Shown: in pieces, positions 20,313 through 30,318 of the stretch | How the letters are laid out: each line of letters opens with the position of its first letter | Numbering within the stretch: the first letter of the stretch is position 1 | DNA from: Mycetohabitans endofungorum | Lineage (GTDB): Bacteria; Pseudomonadota; Gammaproteobacteria; Burkholderiales; Burkholderiaceae | Direction of reading: 5' to 3' | Assembly: GCF_002927045.1 (NCBI RefSeq) | Contig: NZ_PRDW01000009.1 | Coordinates: 103,236 to 167,235 of the forward strand | Length of the DNA: 64,000 nucleotides | Translations under genes and position numbers: made by a program | The notes under the pieces: model-generated | The model's input: the letters and a program-made list of their open reading frames with translations, nothing else | Told to the model about the DNA's origin: nothing | Databases searched by the model: none

Positions 20313-20358
20313 GGCCCAGCTAGGGCAATCCAGCGGCAGGGCCCGCTTTTGGCATGAT

Positions 20359-20376
20359 CCGGCGTTACATCGCCGG
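20359..20376. repeat. Inverted repeat in hemB/dsbD convergent spacer
   Basis: A perfect CCGGCG/CGCCGG stem with a six-base loop, 20 bases beyond the dsbD stop. No T-tract on either strand. It may serve as a weak shared terminator for the convergent genes. Confidence 0.4.
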
Positions 20377-20396
20377 CAGCGCTCGCTCTACGACTC

Positions 20397-22262
20397 TTAG
20401 CCGGCGACAGGGGACGAGGTGCCGATCAGGCGGTCCAGGCTTTTCAGGAAAAGCTCCGGCGACTGATAGCCGACGACGCGAGCCAGTTCCCGGCCTTGAG
20501 CGTCGAAGAAAACGATTCCTGGCGGCCCGAACAGCCGAAAGCGCCGCAGCAACGCCTGGTCGTTGGCGTGGTTCGCGGTGACGTCGGCACGCAGCAGGTC
20601 CATCGATGCCAATCTGGTCCGCACACGCTCGTCCCTGAACGTGAACTGCTCCATTTCCTTGCAACTCGTGCACCAGTCCGCATAGAAATCCAACATCACA
20701 GGCCGCCGCGCCGCGCCCAGTACCTGGTCTAGCTGTGTCGTCGACGTGACCGGGGCAAATGCAGGCACAGTGGCGGCGATCGTTGCGGCGGTCCCGGGCT
20801 CGGTCCGTGCGCCGGCAAAGACAGCGAGCGGTCTGAGCGGATCCGACGAACCGGCAGCCGCCCCAATCAGCAGCGCGACAGCCCACACGGCAAGCGCTGC
20901 GGCCAGGCCCTTGCTCAATCGCACCGCAATCGATACCGTGCCGGCCGAGCGATCAAAAAGCCGCAGGAGCGCTGCCGTGAACATCAGCCACAGCGCCGCC
21001 AGCGACATCGTGATCGTGCCGGGCAACACCGGTGTAACGAGCCACAGCGCAACGGCCAGCAGCATCATGCCAAAAATGCGCTTGACGGCGTCCATCCATC
21101 GACCTGCACGCGGCAGCAGCGCGCCAGCCCCGATGCCAACGACCAGCAGTGGCACGCCATTGCCGAGGCCCATCACGAACAGCGACGCGGCCCCCACGCC
21201 GATGTTGCCGGTATGCGCGATGAATAGCAGAATCGCAGCTAGCGGCGCGGTCATACATGCGCCGACGACAACGGCTGACAACGCCCCCATGATAAAGACG
21301 GCCGCAAACCGCCCCCCCGCCTGGCGCTGCGACAGCGCATTGGCGCGGTCCTGCAGCCCCTGTGGTAACTGAATGTCCCGGCCAGCCAACAACAAGCCCC
21401 CCATCCCCGCGATCAGTACCGCGAAGACACCGAGCACCCATCGGTTCTGCAACCACGCCCCGAGGCTTTGGCCGATCGCCGCGGCCGCTACGCCGAGCAA
21501 CGCGTACACCAGCGCCATGCCAAACACATAGGCCACTGACAGCGTGAAGCCGCGCGCGCGTGTCACGTGGACCCCTTGACCAACAATGATCGATGACAGA
21601 ATCGGAATCATCGGCAGCGAACAGGGAAACAAGCTCAACACGATGCCACCGGCAAAGAAGAATGCCAGCACGGCAAACAAGCCGTCCTGTTGCAACACGG
21701 CCTGCGCATCGTCGGCGCTAAAGAAGCGTTCGATCAACGGACCCGATCGTGCGTTGCCGTCACGGGTCGCCGTCACGCCTGCCACGCCAGCCTTTACCGC
21801 CGGGCCGCTCAAATGCACGACGTGCTCGGCCGGCGGGTAACAGATCCCCTGGTCCGCACAGCCCTGCGACGTCACGACAAGATCGAACGCGCCGCCCGCG
21901 CGGGTAATGGGCACCGTGACAACAAGGTTGCCGCGGTACGTCTCGACGTCCTGATTGAAGGTCTGGTCGAACTTGACCTTGCCGGGCGGCAACTGTGGCG
22001 TCCCCAGCGCGGCATCGCCCGACTTGACGGCAAACGCAAAGCGCTCGCGGTACAGGTAGTAGCCGTCAGCAATTCTGAAATGCAACTCGACCGTCCCCGG
22101 CTTTTCGACCGAGCTAAACTGAAATGCGTCTTGTGGATCGAGAAAATCGTCGCTCGCCCACGCGGCGCGGCAGGCCAGGGCCGCCCACAGCACCACGATA
22201 ATCAGCACGATCCCGGTCAACCATGACGCGGCAGCCGAACGCTTGAAAGACGGATTAAACAT
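20397..22262 (-). CDS. dsbD: Thiol:disulfide interchange protein DsbD
   Basis: A 621-residue inner membrane protein that carries reducing power from cytoplasmic thioredoxin to the periplasm. A signal peptide is followed by the alpha domain with the cysteine pair CADQGIC. The eight-helix core has cysteines in LFPCSLPMIP and VVGACMTAPL. The C-terminal thioredoxin domain has FYADWCTSCKEME. Reduced periplasmic thiols are needed for cytochrome c assembly, which fits the ResB-CcsB genes nearby. The ATG at 22262 overlaps the end of cutA by eight bases. A longer N-terminal reading lies inside cutA and is rejected. Confidence 0.94.
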   Translation of the reverse strand: MFNPSFKRSAAASWLTGIVLIIVVLWAALACRAAWASDDFLDPQDAFQFSSVEKPGTVELHFRIADGYYLYRERFAFAVKSGDAALGTPQLPPGKVKFDQTFNQDVETYRGNLVVTVPITRAGGAFDLVVTSQGCADQGICYPPAEHVVHLSGPAVKAGVAGVTATRDGNARSGPLIERFFSADDAQAVLQQDGLFAVLAFFFAGGIVLSLFPCSLPMIPILSSIIVGQGVHVTRARGFTLSVAYVFGMALVYALLGVAAAAIGQSLGAWLQNRWVLGVFAVLIAGMGGLLLAGRDIQLPQGLQDRANALSQRQAGGRFAAVFIMGALSAVVVGACMTAPLAAILLFIAHTGNIGVGAASLFVMGLGNGVPLLVVGIGAGALLPRAGRWMDAVKRIFGMMLLAVALWLVTPVLPGTITMSLAALWLMFTAALLRLFDRSAGTVSIAVRLSKGLAAALAVWAVALLIGAAAGSSDPLRPLAVFAGARTEPGTAATIAATVPAFAPVTSTTQLDQVLGAARRPVMLDFYADWCTSCKEMEQFTFRDERVRTRLASMDLLRADVTANHANDQALLRRFRLFGPPGIVFFDAQGRELARVVGYQSPELFLKSLDRLIGTSSPVAG

Positions 22263-22587
22263 GTGTCGGACGTGATGTCTCCGTGTCGACCCACGACGCG
22301 TAGGCAGGCGACGACGCAGCGGACCAGGACAGAATCTCCGGCGTCTGATACGGATGGTTTGCGGCAATAAACTTTTCCAACTCGAACGCACGCACCACCG
22401 CCGTCTTGAACAACAGCGGCACCTCGTCCGCGTGCTCGAGCCCGCCTTGCCAGTGATAGACCGAGCGCGACGGCGCAAGTTGCGTCGCACATGCCGCCAA
22501 CCGGGCGTCCAGTACGGCGCGAGCAAGCGTCGCCGCGGCCTGGGCATCGGGCAATGTCGTAAGCATCAGGATGACGTTCGATGACAC
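22255..22587 (-). CDS. cutA: Divalent-cation tolerance protein CutA
   Basis: A 110-residue trimeric ferredoxin-like protein of the CutA1 family. VILMLTTLPDAQAA opens the fold, and LAACATQL, SVYHWQGGLEHADEV and PLLFKTA are the family blocks, ending in HPYQTPEILSW. Its link to metal tolerance is known from enteric bacteria but its molecular role is unclear. The GTG at 22587 has a GGAGG box five bases upstream and gives the expected length. It overlaps dsbD, forming the frequent cutA-dsbD pair. Confidence 0.92.
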   Translation of the reverse strand: MSSNVILMLTTLPDAQAAATLARAVLDARLAACATQLAPSRSVYHWQGGLEHADEVPLLFKTAVVRAFELEKFIAANHPYQTPEILSWSAASSPAYASWVDTETSRPTHV

Positions 22588-22714
22588 ACGTTCCTCCGGT
22601 ATCGTTAAACGATGAGCGACAGCCTGTCGGGCACACCGCCCCTCCCTCACTATCGTAACATCCGTGCGCGATCGTGCTCGGGCGCCGAACTAGCGTCCAG
22701 GTGCGCCACGCAAC

Positions 22715-22742
22715 AAAAAAGGCCAAGCTGGGCTTGGCCTTT
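22715..22742 (-). terminator. Terminator of the alpha ribosomal operon
   Basis: An eleven-pair stem AAAGGCCAAGC/GCTTGGCCTTT with a three-base loop lies 20 bases beyond the rplQ stop, with a run of T residues on the minus strand. It marks the end of the ribosomal super-cluster. Confidence 0.88.
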
Positions 22743-22762
22743 CTGATTTGCTGATGCAGCGC

Positions 22763-23158
22763 TTATTCGCCTTCTGCCGCTTCCGCTGCTTCCTCGACGA
22801 CCGGACGGTCAACCAACTCAACCAGTGCCATCGGTGCGTTGTCGCCAACGCGGAAGCCGAACTTCAGGATCCGCAGATAGCCACCCGGGCGCGTTGCATA
22901 GCGCGGACCGAGCACTTCGAACAACTTCGATACCGACTTGTCGTCGCGCAACCGCGCGAAGGCAAGACGGCGGTTCGCGACGGACGGCTTCTTGCCCAGC
23001 GTGATCAGTGGCTCGACGACCTTGCGAAGCTCCTTTGCTTTGGGCAACGTCGTCTTGATGACTTCGTGCTCAATCAACGAGTTCGACATATTACGGAGCA
23101 TGGCCAAGCGGTGGCTGCTCGTGCGGTTCAGTTTCCGCAAACCGTGACGGTGACGCAT
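22763..23158 (-). CDS. rplQ: 50S ribosomal protein L17
   Basis: 131 residues, starting [20 protein letters not shown], the universal L17 opening. L17 lies near the peptide exit tunnel and contacts several 23S rRNA domains. An acidic tail ([12 protein letters not shown]) extends beyond the core. An AAGGAA box precedes the ATG. It is the last gene of the cluster, 165 bases after rpoA, with its own promoter candidate in that spacer. Confidence 0.97.
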   Translation of the reverse strand: MRHRHGLRKLNRTSSHRLAMLRNMSNSLIEHEVIKTTLPKAKELRKVVEPLITLGKKPSVANRRLAFARLRDDKSVSKLFEVLGPRYATRPGGYLRILKFGFRVGDNAPMALVELVDRPVVEEAAEAAEGE

Positions 23159-23256
23159 TTTAATTTCCTTGATCCAGAGTTTTGATCCAGCTCTTCTATT
23201 GCGCGACTCGATACGAGATACGAGGAACGTGCACGGGCCGGTACGGGATACGGCAA

Positions 23257-23292
23257 GACGCGGATTCTAAAAGAATATCCGCGTCGTTGCCA
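23257..23292 (-). promoter_or_regulatory. Candidate rplQ promoter embedded in an inverted repeat
   Basis: On the minus strand, -35 TGGCAA (23292-23287), a 17-base spacer and -10 TAGAAT (23269-23264). A 12-base arm (23257-23268) pairs with 23272-23285, with a two-base bulge, so the -10 lies in the distal arm. The expected transcription start falls near 23257, leaving most of the hairpin outside the initiated RNA. Confidence 0.5.
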
Positions 23293-23323
23293 GTTCATGC
23301 CAACGGGCAGCGACGCCCACCGA

Positions 23324-24301
23324 TTACTTGTCGAGGCCGGCCGGCGGCCAATTCTCCAGCTTCATGCCGAGCGTCAAGCCACGCGAAGCGAGCACTTCCT
23401 TGATCTCGTTCAACGACTTGCGGCCCAGGTTCGGCGTCTTCAGCAGCTCGTTCTCGGTACGCTGGATCAGGTCACCGATGTAGTAGATGTTCTCGGCCTT
23501 CAGACAGTTCGCGGATCGGACCGTCAGCTCGAGATCGTCAACCGGACGCAGCAGGATCGGATCGATCTGCGGCGCACGCGACGGCGTTTCAGCCGTCGTT
23601 TCGGTGCCTTCCAGCGCCGCGAACACAGACAACTGGTCGACCAGAATGCGAGCCGATTGACGAATCGCTTCCTCCGGCGAAATCACGCCATTGGTCTCGA
23701 TGTTCATCACGAGCTTGTCCAGATCGGTACGCTGCTCGACCCGTGCACTCTCGACGGCGTAGCTAACCCGGCGAACCGGCGAGAACGACGCGTCGAGCAC
23801 GATGCGGCCGATGACCTTAGCGCTTTCGTCGCCATAGCGGCGCACGTTGCCCGGCACATAGCCACGCCCCTTCTCGACCTTGATCTGCACGTCGAGCTTG
23901 CCGCCCTTGGATAGATGGGCGATAACGTGCTCCGGATTGATGACCTCACAGTCGTGCGGCACCTCGATGTCACCGGCGGTCACCACACCTTCGCCTTCCT
24001 TGCGCAGCGTGACGGTCACTTCATCGCGGTTGTGCAGCTTGAACACCACGCCCTTGAGGTTCAACAGCAGGTTGACCACGTCCTCTTGCACACCGTCGAG
24101 CGTCGAATACTCGTGAACGACGCCGGCGATCGTCACCTCGGTCGGCGCATAGCCGATCATCGACGATAGCAAAACACGCCGGAGCGCATTGCCCAAGGTG
24201 TGGCCATAACCGCGTTCAAACGGTTCCATGACCACTTTCGCGTGGTTGTCGCCAAGCGAATCCACTGCGATGATCTTGGGCTTCAACAAACTGGTTTGCA
24301 T
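23324..24301 (-). CDS. rpoA: RNA polymerase alpha subunit
   Basis: 325 residues. The N-terminal domain (about 1-235) contains the dimerisation block [19 protein letters not shown]. The C-terminal domain (about 250-325) has [14 protein letters not shown], the UP-element and activator-binding surface, followed by [14 protein letters not shown]. It nucleates core RNA polymerase assembly with the rpoB and rpoC products encoded 24-28 kb away in this window. It follows rpsD after a 132-base structured spacer. Confidence 0.98.
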   Translation of the reverse strand: MQTSLLKPKIIAVDSLGDNHAKVVMEPFERGYGHTLGNALRRVLLSSMIGYAPTEVTIAGVVHEYSTLDGVQEDVVNLLLNLKGVVFKLHNRDEVTVTLRKEGEGVVTAGDIEVPHDCEVINPEHVIAHLSKGGKLDVQIKVEKGRGYVPGNVRRYGDESAKVIGRIVLDASFSPVRRVSYAVESARVEQRTDLDKLVMNIETNGVISPEEAIRQSARILVDQLSVFAALEGTETTAETPSRAPQIDPILLRPVDDLELTVRSANCLKAENIYYIGDLIQRTENELLKTPNLGRKSLNEIKEVLASRGLTLGMKLENWPPAGLDK

Positions 24302-24321
24302 AGGTTTTCCTTTTCAATACC

Positions 24322-24378
24322 CTCGGCTCGTTACACCGATAAGGCTGACCGGTGACAACCTGAAAACGAACAGCCGAG
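24322..24378 (-). promoter_or_regulatory. Structured spacer and promoter candidate before rpoA
   Basis: CTCGGCT at 24322-24328 pairs with AGCCGAG at 24372-24378, extended by CGTT/AACG. Inside the loop CACCG pairs with CGGTG. On the minus strand the loop carries TTGTCA (24358-24353), 17 bases, and TGTAAC (24335-24330), a plausible promoter. A role as a target for S4 autoregulation is possible but untested. Confidence 0.4.
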
Positions 24379-24433
24379 CCACCGGCGCACACGGGCGCGC
24401 CCGCGCGGACAAGCAGCTCGGCCGTCGATACGA

Positions 24434-25057
24434 TTAGCGCGAGTACAATTCGACAATCAGGCTTTCATTAATGTCGCCGGCAATATCGCTACGCTCCGGC
24501 ACGTGCTTGAAGGTACCTTCAAACTTCTTTGCATCGACCGACACCCAGCCCGGGAAGTTGTTTTGCTCGGCCAGCGACAACGCCTCTTGAATCCGCGTCT
24601 GCTTCTTCGCTTGCTCACGCACGGCGACCACGTCGCCAGCTTTCACCTGCAATGACGGGATGTTCGCCACTTGGCCGTTCACGGTGATCGCCTTGTGGCT
24701 GACCAGCTGACGCGCTTCAGCACGCGTCGAGCCGAAGCCCATGCGATACACGACCGTGTCCAGACGCGACTCGAGCAGTTGCAGCAGCGTTTCGCCGGTG
24801 TTGCCCTTGCGGCGATCGGCTTCGGCGAAGTAACGACGGAACTGGCGCTCGAGCACGCCGTAGATCCGCTTCACCTTTTGCTTTTCGCGCAGTTGCAGAC
24901 CATAGTCGGACGTGCGTGCACCCGACGTACGACCATGCTGGCCCGGCTTGCTATCGAGCTTGCACTTATCGGCGAGCGAGCGACGCGCGCTCTTCAAGAA
25001 CAGATCGGTGCCTTCGCGGCGGGACAGTTTTGCTTTCGGACCGGTATAGCGTGCCAC
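24434..25057 (-). CDS. rpsD: 30S ribosomal protein S4
   Basis: 207 residues, the primary 16S rRNA-binding protein that starts assembly of the 30S body. The N-terminal part has [15 protein letters not shown] and the S4 RNA-binding domain spans the region around [20 protein letters not shown] and [11 protein letters not shown]. The start is GTG, with AAGGAA placed before it. In enteric bacteria S4 represses the alpha operon by binding a pseudoknot. The corresponding element is not obvious here. Confidence 0.97.
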   Translation of the reverse strand: MARYTGPKAKLSRREGTDLFLKSARRSLADKCKLDSKPGQHGRTSGARTSDYGLQLREKQKVKRIYGVLERQFRRYFAEADRRKGNTGETLLQLLESRLDTVVYRMGFGSTRAEARQLVSHKAITVNGQVANIPSLQVKAGDVVAVREQAKKQTRIQEALSLAEQNNFPGWVSVDAKKFEGTFKHVPERSDIAGDINESLIVELYSR

Positions 25058-25159
25058 TTTGCAATTCCTTAACGTTGATTTACGCGGATCTGGCCGATCC
25101 GCGCTAGTTCGCGCCCTTTGGGCCGAACGGTGGACTTAGTTGATAAACTCAATGCAGCA

Positions 25160-25187
25160 AGCCTGCTGCCGTGCACGGCAGCAGGCT
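25160..25187. repeat. Perfect 28-base palindrome between rpsK and rpsD
   Basis: The 14-base arm AGCCTGCTGCCGTG is followed directly by its exact complement. In RNA it would fold as a 12-pair stem with a four-base loop. No T-tract follows on either strand, and a second smaller inverted repeat (GCGGATC/GATCCGC) lies near 25084-25102. It may be a processing or pausing site within the alpha operon. Confidence 0.65.
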
Positions 25188-25205
25188 CCAATACGCTTGC
25201 TTGCA

Positions 25206-25610
25206 TCAGATGCGGCGGCGCTTCGGCGGACGACATCCGTTGTGCGGCACCGGCGTCACATCGGAAATCGCCGTGATTTTGATGCCAAGGCCGTGCAGCG
25301 CGCGAACCGCCGATTCGCGACCCGGGCCCGGACCCTTGATCCGGACCTCGAGGTTCTTCACGCCATACTCCACCGCGACGCGGCCGGCCGACTCGGCGGC
25401 AACCTGTGCCGCGAACGGAGTCGACTTGCGCGAACCCTTAAACCCTTGACCACCCGACGTCGCCCACGCCAGTGCGTTGCCCTGGCGATCCGTGATCGTG
25501 ATGATCGTGTTATTGAACGACGCATGGACGTGTACTACGCCCTCGGCGACGTTCTTCTTGACCTTCTTGCGAACGCGTTGCGCCGCGCTGCTGTTCGAAG
25601 CCTTAGCCAT
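25206..25610 (-). CDS. rpsK: 30S ribosomal protein S11
   Basis: 134 residues, part of the 30S platform near the mRNA exit. Visible blocks are [39 protein letters not shown] and the C-terminal [28 protein letters not shown] ending characteristic of S11. The start is ATG with [16 protein letters not shown]. It lies 28 bases after rpsM and before the palindromic spacer leading to rpsD. Confidence 0.97.
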   Translation of the reverse strand: MAKASNSSAAQRVRKKVKKNVAEGVVHVHASFNNTIITITDRQGNALAWATSGGQGFKGSRKSTPFAAQVAAESAGRVAVEYGVKNLEVRIKGPGPGRESAVRALHGLGIKITAISDVTPVPHNGCRPPKRRRI

Positions 25611-25638
25611 TACGTTTTCCTGTAACTGTCAGTTCCGC

Positions 25639-26004
25639 TTACTTCTTCAGCGCTTGGGCTGCACGACGCGGACCCTTACGGGTACGGGCGTTCGTGCGCG
25701 TGCGCTGACCGCGCATGGGCAGACCCTTGCGATGGCGGACACCTTCGTAGCAACCGATGTCCATCTTACGCTTGATGTTCATCGTCACTTCACGGCGCAA
25801 ATCGCCCTCGACGACGAACTTCGCGACTTCATCGCGCAGCTTTTCGAGATCCGCGTCGGTCAGTTCCTTGACCTTCTTCGAAGTGTCCACGCCAGCTGAC
25901 GCACAGATCAACCGTGCGCGCGAGGCACCAATACCGAGAATCGCCTGTAGGCCGATCACGGTGTGCTTGTGAACTGGGATGTTAACCCCTGCGATACGAG
26001 CCAT
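25639..26004 (-). CDS. rpsM: 30S ribosomal protein S13
   Basis: 121 residues, located in the 30S head where it forms a bridge to the 50S subunit and contacts P-site tRNA through its basic tail. [14 protein letters not shown] opens the protein, the helix-two-turn-helix region includes LQAILGIG, and the tail reads [20 protein letters not shown]. It follows rpmJ closely, as in other proteobacterial alpha operons. Confidence 0.97.
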   Translation of the reverse strand: MARIAGVNIPVHKHTVIGLQAILGIGASRARLICASAGVDTSKKVKELTDADLEKLRDEVAKFVVEGDLRREVTMNIKRKMDIGCYEGVRHRKGLPMRGQRTRTNARTRKGPRRAAQALKK

Positions 26005-26038
26005 TGTTTTTCCTCAAACAAAAAGCGCAAGCGTAGCC

Positions 26039-26155
26039 TTAGCCCTGGCGCTGCTTGTGACGCGGATCCGAGCTGCAAATGACGCGCACGACGCCCTTGC
26101 GCTTGATGATTTTGCAATTGCGGCAAATGCACTTAACCGATGCCATCACTTTCAT
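26039..26155 (-). CDS. rpmJ: 50S ribosomal protein L36
   Basis: A 38-residue protein too short for routine gene lists. [17 protein letters not shown] is followed by [10 protein letters not shown] and the terminal DPRHKQRQG. Cysteines and a histidine form the C3H zinc site of the C+ form of L36. It binds 23S rRNA near the base of the L7/L12 stalk. It lies between infA and rpsM with 20- and 34-base gaps. Confidence 0.95.
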   Translation of the reverse strand: MKVMASVKCICRNCKIIKRKGVVRVICSSDPRHKQRQG

Positions 26156-26175
26156 GATATTACCCTTTTTCTCAA

Positions 26176-26394
26176 TCACTTCGCCCGGAACACGATCCGC
26201 GCACGAGACAGATCGTAAGGCGTCAATTCCACCGTCACCTTGTCGCCCGGGAGGATCCGGATATAGTGCATCCGCATCTTTCCGGAGATATGTCCCAACA
26301 CGACATGGCCGTTTTCCAGTTTCACCCGGAATGTTGCATTGGGGAGGTTTTCAATGACCTCGCCCTGCATCTGAATGACATCGTCTTTGGCCAT
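26176..26394 (-). CDS. infA: Translation initiation factor IF-1
   Basis: 72 residues with a single OB fold. [20 protein letters not shown] and then [20 protein letters not shown] and [22 protein letters not shown] are diagnostic. It occupies the A site of the 30S subunit during initiation. The ATG at 26394 is preferred over an in-frame start five codons upstream. Placement between secY and rpmJ is typical of betaproteobacteria. Confidence 0.97.
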   Translation of the reverse strand: MAKDDVIQMQGEVIENLPNATFRVKLENGHVVLGHISGKMRMHYIRILPGDKVTVELTPYDLSRARIVFRAK

Positions 26395-26405
26395 ATTCCT
26401 TGTGT

Positions 26406-27740
26406 TCAACGCATCGGGAGATTGCCGCCCTTGAAATTGGCTTTCTTGAGCAGCGATTCATACTGTTGCGACATAACGTACGACTGCACCTGCGCCATAA
26501 AATCCATCGTCACGACGACGATGATCAGCAGCGAAGTGCCGCCGAAGTAGAACGGCACGTTCCAGCGCAGCACCAGGAATTCGGGCAAGAGGCACACGAA
26601 TACGATATAGATCGCACCGGCCAGCGTCAGACGGGTGAGAATCTTGTCGATGTAACGCGCGGTCTGCTCGCCCGGGCGAATCCCCGGAACAAAAGCACCA
26701 CTTTTCTTCAGGTTGTCGGCCGTTTCCTTGCTATTGAACACCAACGCGGTGTAGAAGAAGCAGAAGAAAACAATAGCCAACGCGTACAACATCACGTACA
26801 CCGGTTGCCCCGGCGCCAACGTCGACGCCAGATCATGCAGCCAACGCATGTTCGCGCCGGAGCTGACCCAGTTCGCGATCGTCGCCGGCAACAGGATGAT
26901 CGACGACGCGAAAATCGGCGGAATCACACCCGACATGTTCAGCTTCAATGGTAGGTGCGACGACTGGCCACCATAGATCTTGTTACCGACTTGACGCTTC
27001 GCATAGTTCACAAGGATCTTGCGTTGCCCCCGTTCGATAAACACGACCAGATACGTGACCGCGGCAATCAGCGCGACGATGATGATCGCCGAGATGATGC
27101 TCATCGATCCAGTGCGCACCAGTTCGAACAATCCGCCGATTGCGTTCGGGAAACCCGCCGCGATACCACCGAAGATAATGATCGAAATCCCGTTGCCCAA
27201 GCCGCGCTCGGTGATCTGCTCGCCGAGCCACATCAGGAACATCGTGCCGGTCACCAGCGTCACCACCGTCGTGAACCGGAACATCATGCCCGGATCGATC
27301 ACCAAGTTCGGCTGATTCTCGAGCGCAACCGCGATACTGAATGCCTGAAACGTCGCCAACGCCACCGTGAAGTAGCGCGTGTACTGAGTAATCTTGCGCT
27401 GACCCGCCTGTCCTTCCTTTTTCAGCGCTTCCAACTGCGGGGACACGATCGCAAGCAGCTGCATGATGATCGATGCCGAGATGTACGGCATGATCCCCAG
27501 CGCAAATATCGTGAACCGCGACAGCGCGCCACCCGAGAACATGTTGAACATGGCCAGGATGCCGCCGGACTGGCTTTGGAACAGCTTGGCCAGTTGATCA
27601 GGATCGATTCCCGGCACCGGGATATGCGCGCCGATTCGGTAGACGATCAACGCCAGCAGCAGGAAGACCAGCCGCCGACGCAGATCGCCGTACTTCGGCC
27701 CACCGCGTCCAGTCTTTGCGAAAGTCGGGCTGTTAGCCAA
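26406..27740 (-). CDS. secY: Protein translocase subunit SecY
   Basis: A 444-residue, ten-helix channel of the Sec translocon. [16 protein letters not shown], the plug region [45 protein letters not shown] and the cytosolic [15 protein letters not shown] loop (here [14 protein letters not shown]) are visible. The start is a TTG (27740) with GGAGAAGG a few bases upstream, giving the usual N-terminus ANSPTFAK. No ATG is available. It works with SecE, encoded at 59.1-59.5 kb. Confidence 0.96.
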   Translation of the reverse strand: MANSPTFAKTGRGGPKYGDLRRRLVFLLLALIVYRIGAHIPVPGIDPDQLAKLFQSQSGGILAMFNMFSGGALSRFTIFALGIMPYISASIIMQLLAIVSPQLEALKKEGQAGQRKITQYTRYFTVALATFQAFSIAVALENQPNLVIDPGMMFRFTTVVTLVTGTMFLMWLGEQITERGLGNGISIIIFGGIAAGFPNAIGGLFELVRTGSMSIISAIIIVALIAAVTYLVVFIERGQRKILVNYAKRQVGNKIYGGQSSHLPLKLNMSGVIPPIFASSIILLPATIANWVSSGANMRWLHDLASTLAPGQPVYVMLYALAIVFFCFFYTALVFNSKETADNLKKSGAFVPGIRPGEQTARYIDKILTRLTLAGAIYIVFVCLLPEFLVLRWNVPFYFGGTSLLIIVVVTMDFMAQVQSYVMSQQYESLLKKANFKGGNLPMR

Positions 27741-27784
27741 GAACCTTCTCCGTAGCAAATCCGAGTGACCGCGTCTGCAACGAC

Positions 27785-28219
27785 TTACTCAGCAAACGAA
27801 CCGCCCGCAGCTTCGATTGCAGCACGCGCGCCCTTCGTGGCGCCCAGCCCCTTGATCGTGACCTTGCGCTTGATCTCGCCGGTCGCGATGATCTTCGCAC
27901 TCTTGATCAGCTCGCCTACGAGGCCCGCTTGCTTCAACGCCAGCAGATCGATTTCGTCGACCGGCAGCTTTTCCAGGTCGCCCAGACGTACTTCACCAAC
28001 GAACTCCTTCGTCAGTGACGTGAACCCGCGCTTGGGCAAGCGGCGTTGCAACGGCATTTGACCGCCTTCGAAGCCCACCTTATGGAAGCCGCCCGAACGC
28101 GACTTCTGGCCTTTGTGACCACGGCCCGCCGTCTTGCCCAGGCCGGAGCCAATGCCACGGCCGACGCGACGCTTTGCGTGCTTAGAGCCTGCAGCCGGCT
28201 TCAGGTTGTTCAGTTCCAT
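27785..28219 (-). CDS. rplO: 50S ribosomal protein L15
   Basis: 144 residues. [18 protein letters not shown] and then [19 protein letters not shown], with [18 protein letters not shown], form the glycine/arginine-rich extension of L15 that threads into 23S rRNA. The compact C-terminal domain ends [11 protein letters not shown]. The ATG at 28219 has AAGGAG seven bases upstream. A GTG two codons earlier is less likely. It precedes secY, with which it is conserved. Confidence 0.97.
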   Translation of the reverse strand: MELNNLKPAAGSKHAKRRVGRGIGSGLGKTAGRGHKGQKSRSGGFHKVGFEGGQMPLQRRLPKRGFTSLTKEFVGEVRLGDLEKLPVDEIDLLALKQAGLVGELIKSAKIIATGEIKRKVTIKGLGATKGARAAIEAAGGSFAE

Positions 28220-28245
28220 ATTCACTCCTTAAGCTCGTGTCGCGC

Positions 28246-28428
28246 TTAGCCGATGACCTTAACGAGGTACGAGACCTTGTTGATCATGCCGCGCACCGCC
28301 GGCGTGTCCTGCAATTCGCTAACCGAGTTCAGGCGACGCAGGCCGAGGCCGCGCACCGTCGCGCGATGCGTATCGCGGGTACCGATCAGGCTCTTGACGA
28401 GCTGGACCTTGACAGTTTTTCCAGACAT
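28246..28428 (-). CDS. rpmD: 50S ribosomal protein L30
   Basis: 60 residues, [17 protein letters not shown] and then [16 protein letters not shown] with [16 protein letters not shown], matching bacterial L30 throughout. The ATG at 28428 is taken as start. An in-frame start three codons upstream would place the ribosome site inside rpsE. It lies 15 bases after rpsE and 26 before rplO. Confidence 0.96.
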   Translation of the reverse strand: MSGKTVKVQLVKSLIGTRDTHRATVRGLGLRRLNSVSELQDTPAVRGMINKVSYLVKVIG

Positions 28429-28443
28429 GGTGACCACCCCGCC

Positions 28444-28962
28444 TTAACCCAAAATTTCTTCGACGCTCTTGCCGCGCTTGGCCGCGATATCGGCCGGCGT
28501 GGACTGGCGACGCAGACCGTCGAGTGTGGCACGAACGAGGTTGTACGGGTTCGTCGAACCGTGGCTTTTCGCCACGACGTTCGTCACGCCCATCACCTCG
28601 AACACCGCACGCATCGGGCCGCCGGCAATCACGCCGGTACCCTGCTTGGCCGGTGCGAGCAACACTTGCGACGCGCCGTGCTTGCCGTGCGCCTCATGCT
28701 GCAGCGTGCCGTTCTTCAGCGGTACCTTGAACATATTACGGCGAGCCTGCTCCATCGCCTTCTGGACGGCGACCGGCACTTCCTTGGCCTTGCCTTTGCC
28801 CATGCCGACCCGACCATCACCGTCGCCAACCACCGTCAGCGCGGCGAAACCGAGAATCCGGCCACCCTTCACGACCTTGGTCACACGATTGACCGAGATC
28901 ATCTTTTCGCGCAGGCCGTCGTCGCGTTCGTCGGCCTGAACCTTCGCTTGCATCTTTGCCAT
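28444..28962 (-). CDS. rpsE: 30S ribosomal protein S5
   Basis: 172 residues. The N-terminal double-stranded RNA-binding-like domain contains [20 protein letters not shown] and [16 protein letters not shown], the fidelity and spectinomycin loop region. The C-terminal part has [20 protein letters not shown] sequence (here [18 protein letters not shown]). S5 contributes to decoding accuracy and mRNA helicase activity. No resistance-type change is evident in the loop. Confidence 0.97.
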   Translation of the reverse strand: MAKMQAKVQADERDDGLREKMISVNRVTKVVKGGRILGFAALTVVGDGDGRVGMGKGKAKEVPVAVQKAMEQARRNMFKVPLKNGTLQHEAHGKHGASQVLLAPAKQGTGVIAGGPMRAVFEVMGVTNVVAKSHGSTNPYNLVRATLDGLRRQSTPADIAAKRGKSVEEILG

Positions 28963-28977
28963 GACGAATCCCTATCC

Positions 28978-29343
28978 TTAGAACTTGAGCCCGGCTTCAC
29001 GCGCCGCATCGGCAAGCGCCTTGACGCGACCGTGATAGCGGAAGCCCGAGCGGTCGAAGGCGACGGATTCGATACCGGCAGCCTTGGCCTTCTCGGCGAT
29101 ACGCTTGCCGATCAGCTGAGCCGCGGCGACATTACCGCCCTTGCCCGACTTGTCGGCCAGTTGCTGGCGCACTTCGACCTCGACGGTCGATGCGCTCGCC
29201 ACCACCTTCGTACCGCACGGCGAGAACACCTGCGCGTAGATGTGCTGGTTGGTGCGGTGCACGGCCAGACGCGCAACCTGCAGCTCAGCGATCTTGATAC
29301 GCGTTTGACGAGCACGGCGCAGGCGAGATTGAGTCTTATCCAT
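28978..29343 (-). CDS. rplR: 50S ribosomal protein L18
   Basis: 121 residues that bind 5S rRNA together with L5 and L25. A basic N-terminus ([15 protein letters not shown]) precedes the core with [29 protein letters not shown] and the closing [30 protein letters not shown] block. It lies 12 bases after rplF and 15 before rpsE in the spc operon. Confidence 0.97.
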   Translation of the reverse strand: MDKTQSRLRRARQTRIKIAELQVARLAVHRTNQHIYAQVFSPCGTKVVASASTVEVEVRQQLADKSGKGGNVAAAQLIGKRIAEKAKAAGIESVAFDRSGFRYHGRVKALADAAREAGLKF

Positions 29344-29355
29344 GATTGCGCACCT

Positions 29356-29889
29356 TTACTTCTTCTTCGTTTCCTTGAGGATCACGACTTCGTCGGCGTA
29401 GCGCACACCTTTGCCCTTGTAGGGCTCAGGCGGACGGTAGCCGCGCACTTCCGCGGCAACCTGGCCGACCTTCTGCTTGTCGATCCCCTTGATGACGATT
29501 TCCGTTTGCGACGGCGTTTCCGCCTTCACACCTTCCGGCATTTGATGCACGACCGGATGCGAGAAGCCCAACGACAGATTCAACTTGTCGCCTTGCGCCT
29601 GCGCACGGTAACCAACGCCGACCAGCGTGAGCTTGCGCTCGAAGCCCTTCGTCACGCCGTTCACCATGTTCGCGACGAGCGCGCGCATCGTGCCGGACAG
29701 CGCGGTTGCCTCGCGCGACTCGTCGACCGGTTGGAACTTCAGTTCGCCGTTGTCGTTGATCACCTTCACAAGCGGGTTCAGCGCCTGAGAAATCGTGCCC
29801 AACGGCCCCTTTAGCGTAATCTGCGTATCGCCCAGCGTCACCTCAGCACCGTTGGGCAGAGGAATCGGGCTCTTACCTACTCGAGACAT
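29356..29889 (-). CDS. rplF: 50S ribosomal protein L6
   Basis: 177 residues forming two tandem RNA-binding domains at the base of the L7/L12 stalk. [14 protein letters not shown] opens the first and [21 protein letters not shown] the second. [15 protein letters not shown] near the C-terminus is the L6 signature. It follows rpsH after a 21-base gap. Confidence 0.97.
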   Translation of the reverse strand: MSRVGKSPIPLPNGAEVTLGDTQITLKGPLGTISQALNPLVKVINDNGELKFQPVDESREATALSGTMRALVANMVNGVTKGFERKLTLVGVGYRAQAQGDKLNLSLGFSHPVVHQMPEGVKAETPSQTEIVIKGIDKQKVGQVAAEVRGYRPPEPYKGKGVRYADEVVILKETKKK

Positions 29890-29910
29890 GTTTCACTCTC
29901 CTGTCGGGCT

Positions 29911-30306
29911 TTACGCGACGTAGCAAATGACTTCGCCGCCCACACCCGTGGCGCGCGCCTTGCGATCGGTCATCACTCCCTTCGGCGTGGACACGATGGC
30001 GACACCCAGGCCGTTCATGACCTGCGGGATCTCGTTGCGACCGCGATACACACGAAGACCAGGTTTGGACACGCGTTCCAGACGCTCAATGACCGGCCGG
30101 CCGGCGTGGTACTTCAACGCAATGTTCAGTTCCGCCTTCGGGCCATTGGCCTTCACGACGAAGTCGTCGATGTAGCCTTCGTCCTTCAGAACCTGCGCGA
30201 TTGCGACCTTCACTTTCGACGAGGGCATCGTCACCGCAGCCTTCTCGACCATCTGCGCGTTGCGGATGCGAGTCAGCATATCGGCGATAGGATCACTCAT
30301 GCTCAT
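29911..30306 (-). CDS. rpsH: 30S ribosomal protein S8
   Basis: 131 residues, [18 protein letters not shown], with the C-terminal core [28 protein letters not shown], the S8 fold that binds helix 21 of 16S rRNA. In enteric bacteria S8 represses the spc operon by binding a mimic near the L5 start. Whether that site exists here was not resolved. Confidence 0.97.
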   Translation of the reverse strand: MSMSDPIADMLTRIRNAQMVEKAAVTMPSSKVKVAIAQVLKDEGYIDDFVVKANGPKAELNIALKYHAGRPVIERLERVSKPGLRVYRGRNEIPQVMNGLGVAIVSTPKGVMTDRKARATGVGGEVICYVA

Positions 30307-30318
30307 TTATGTTGCTCC

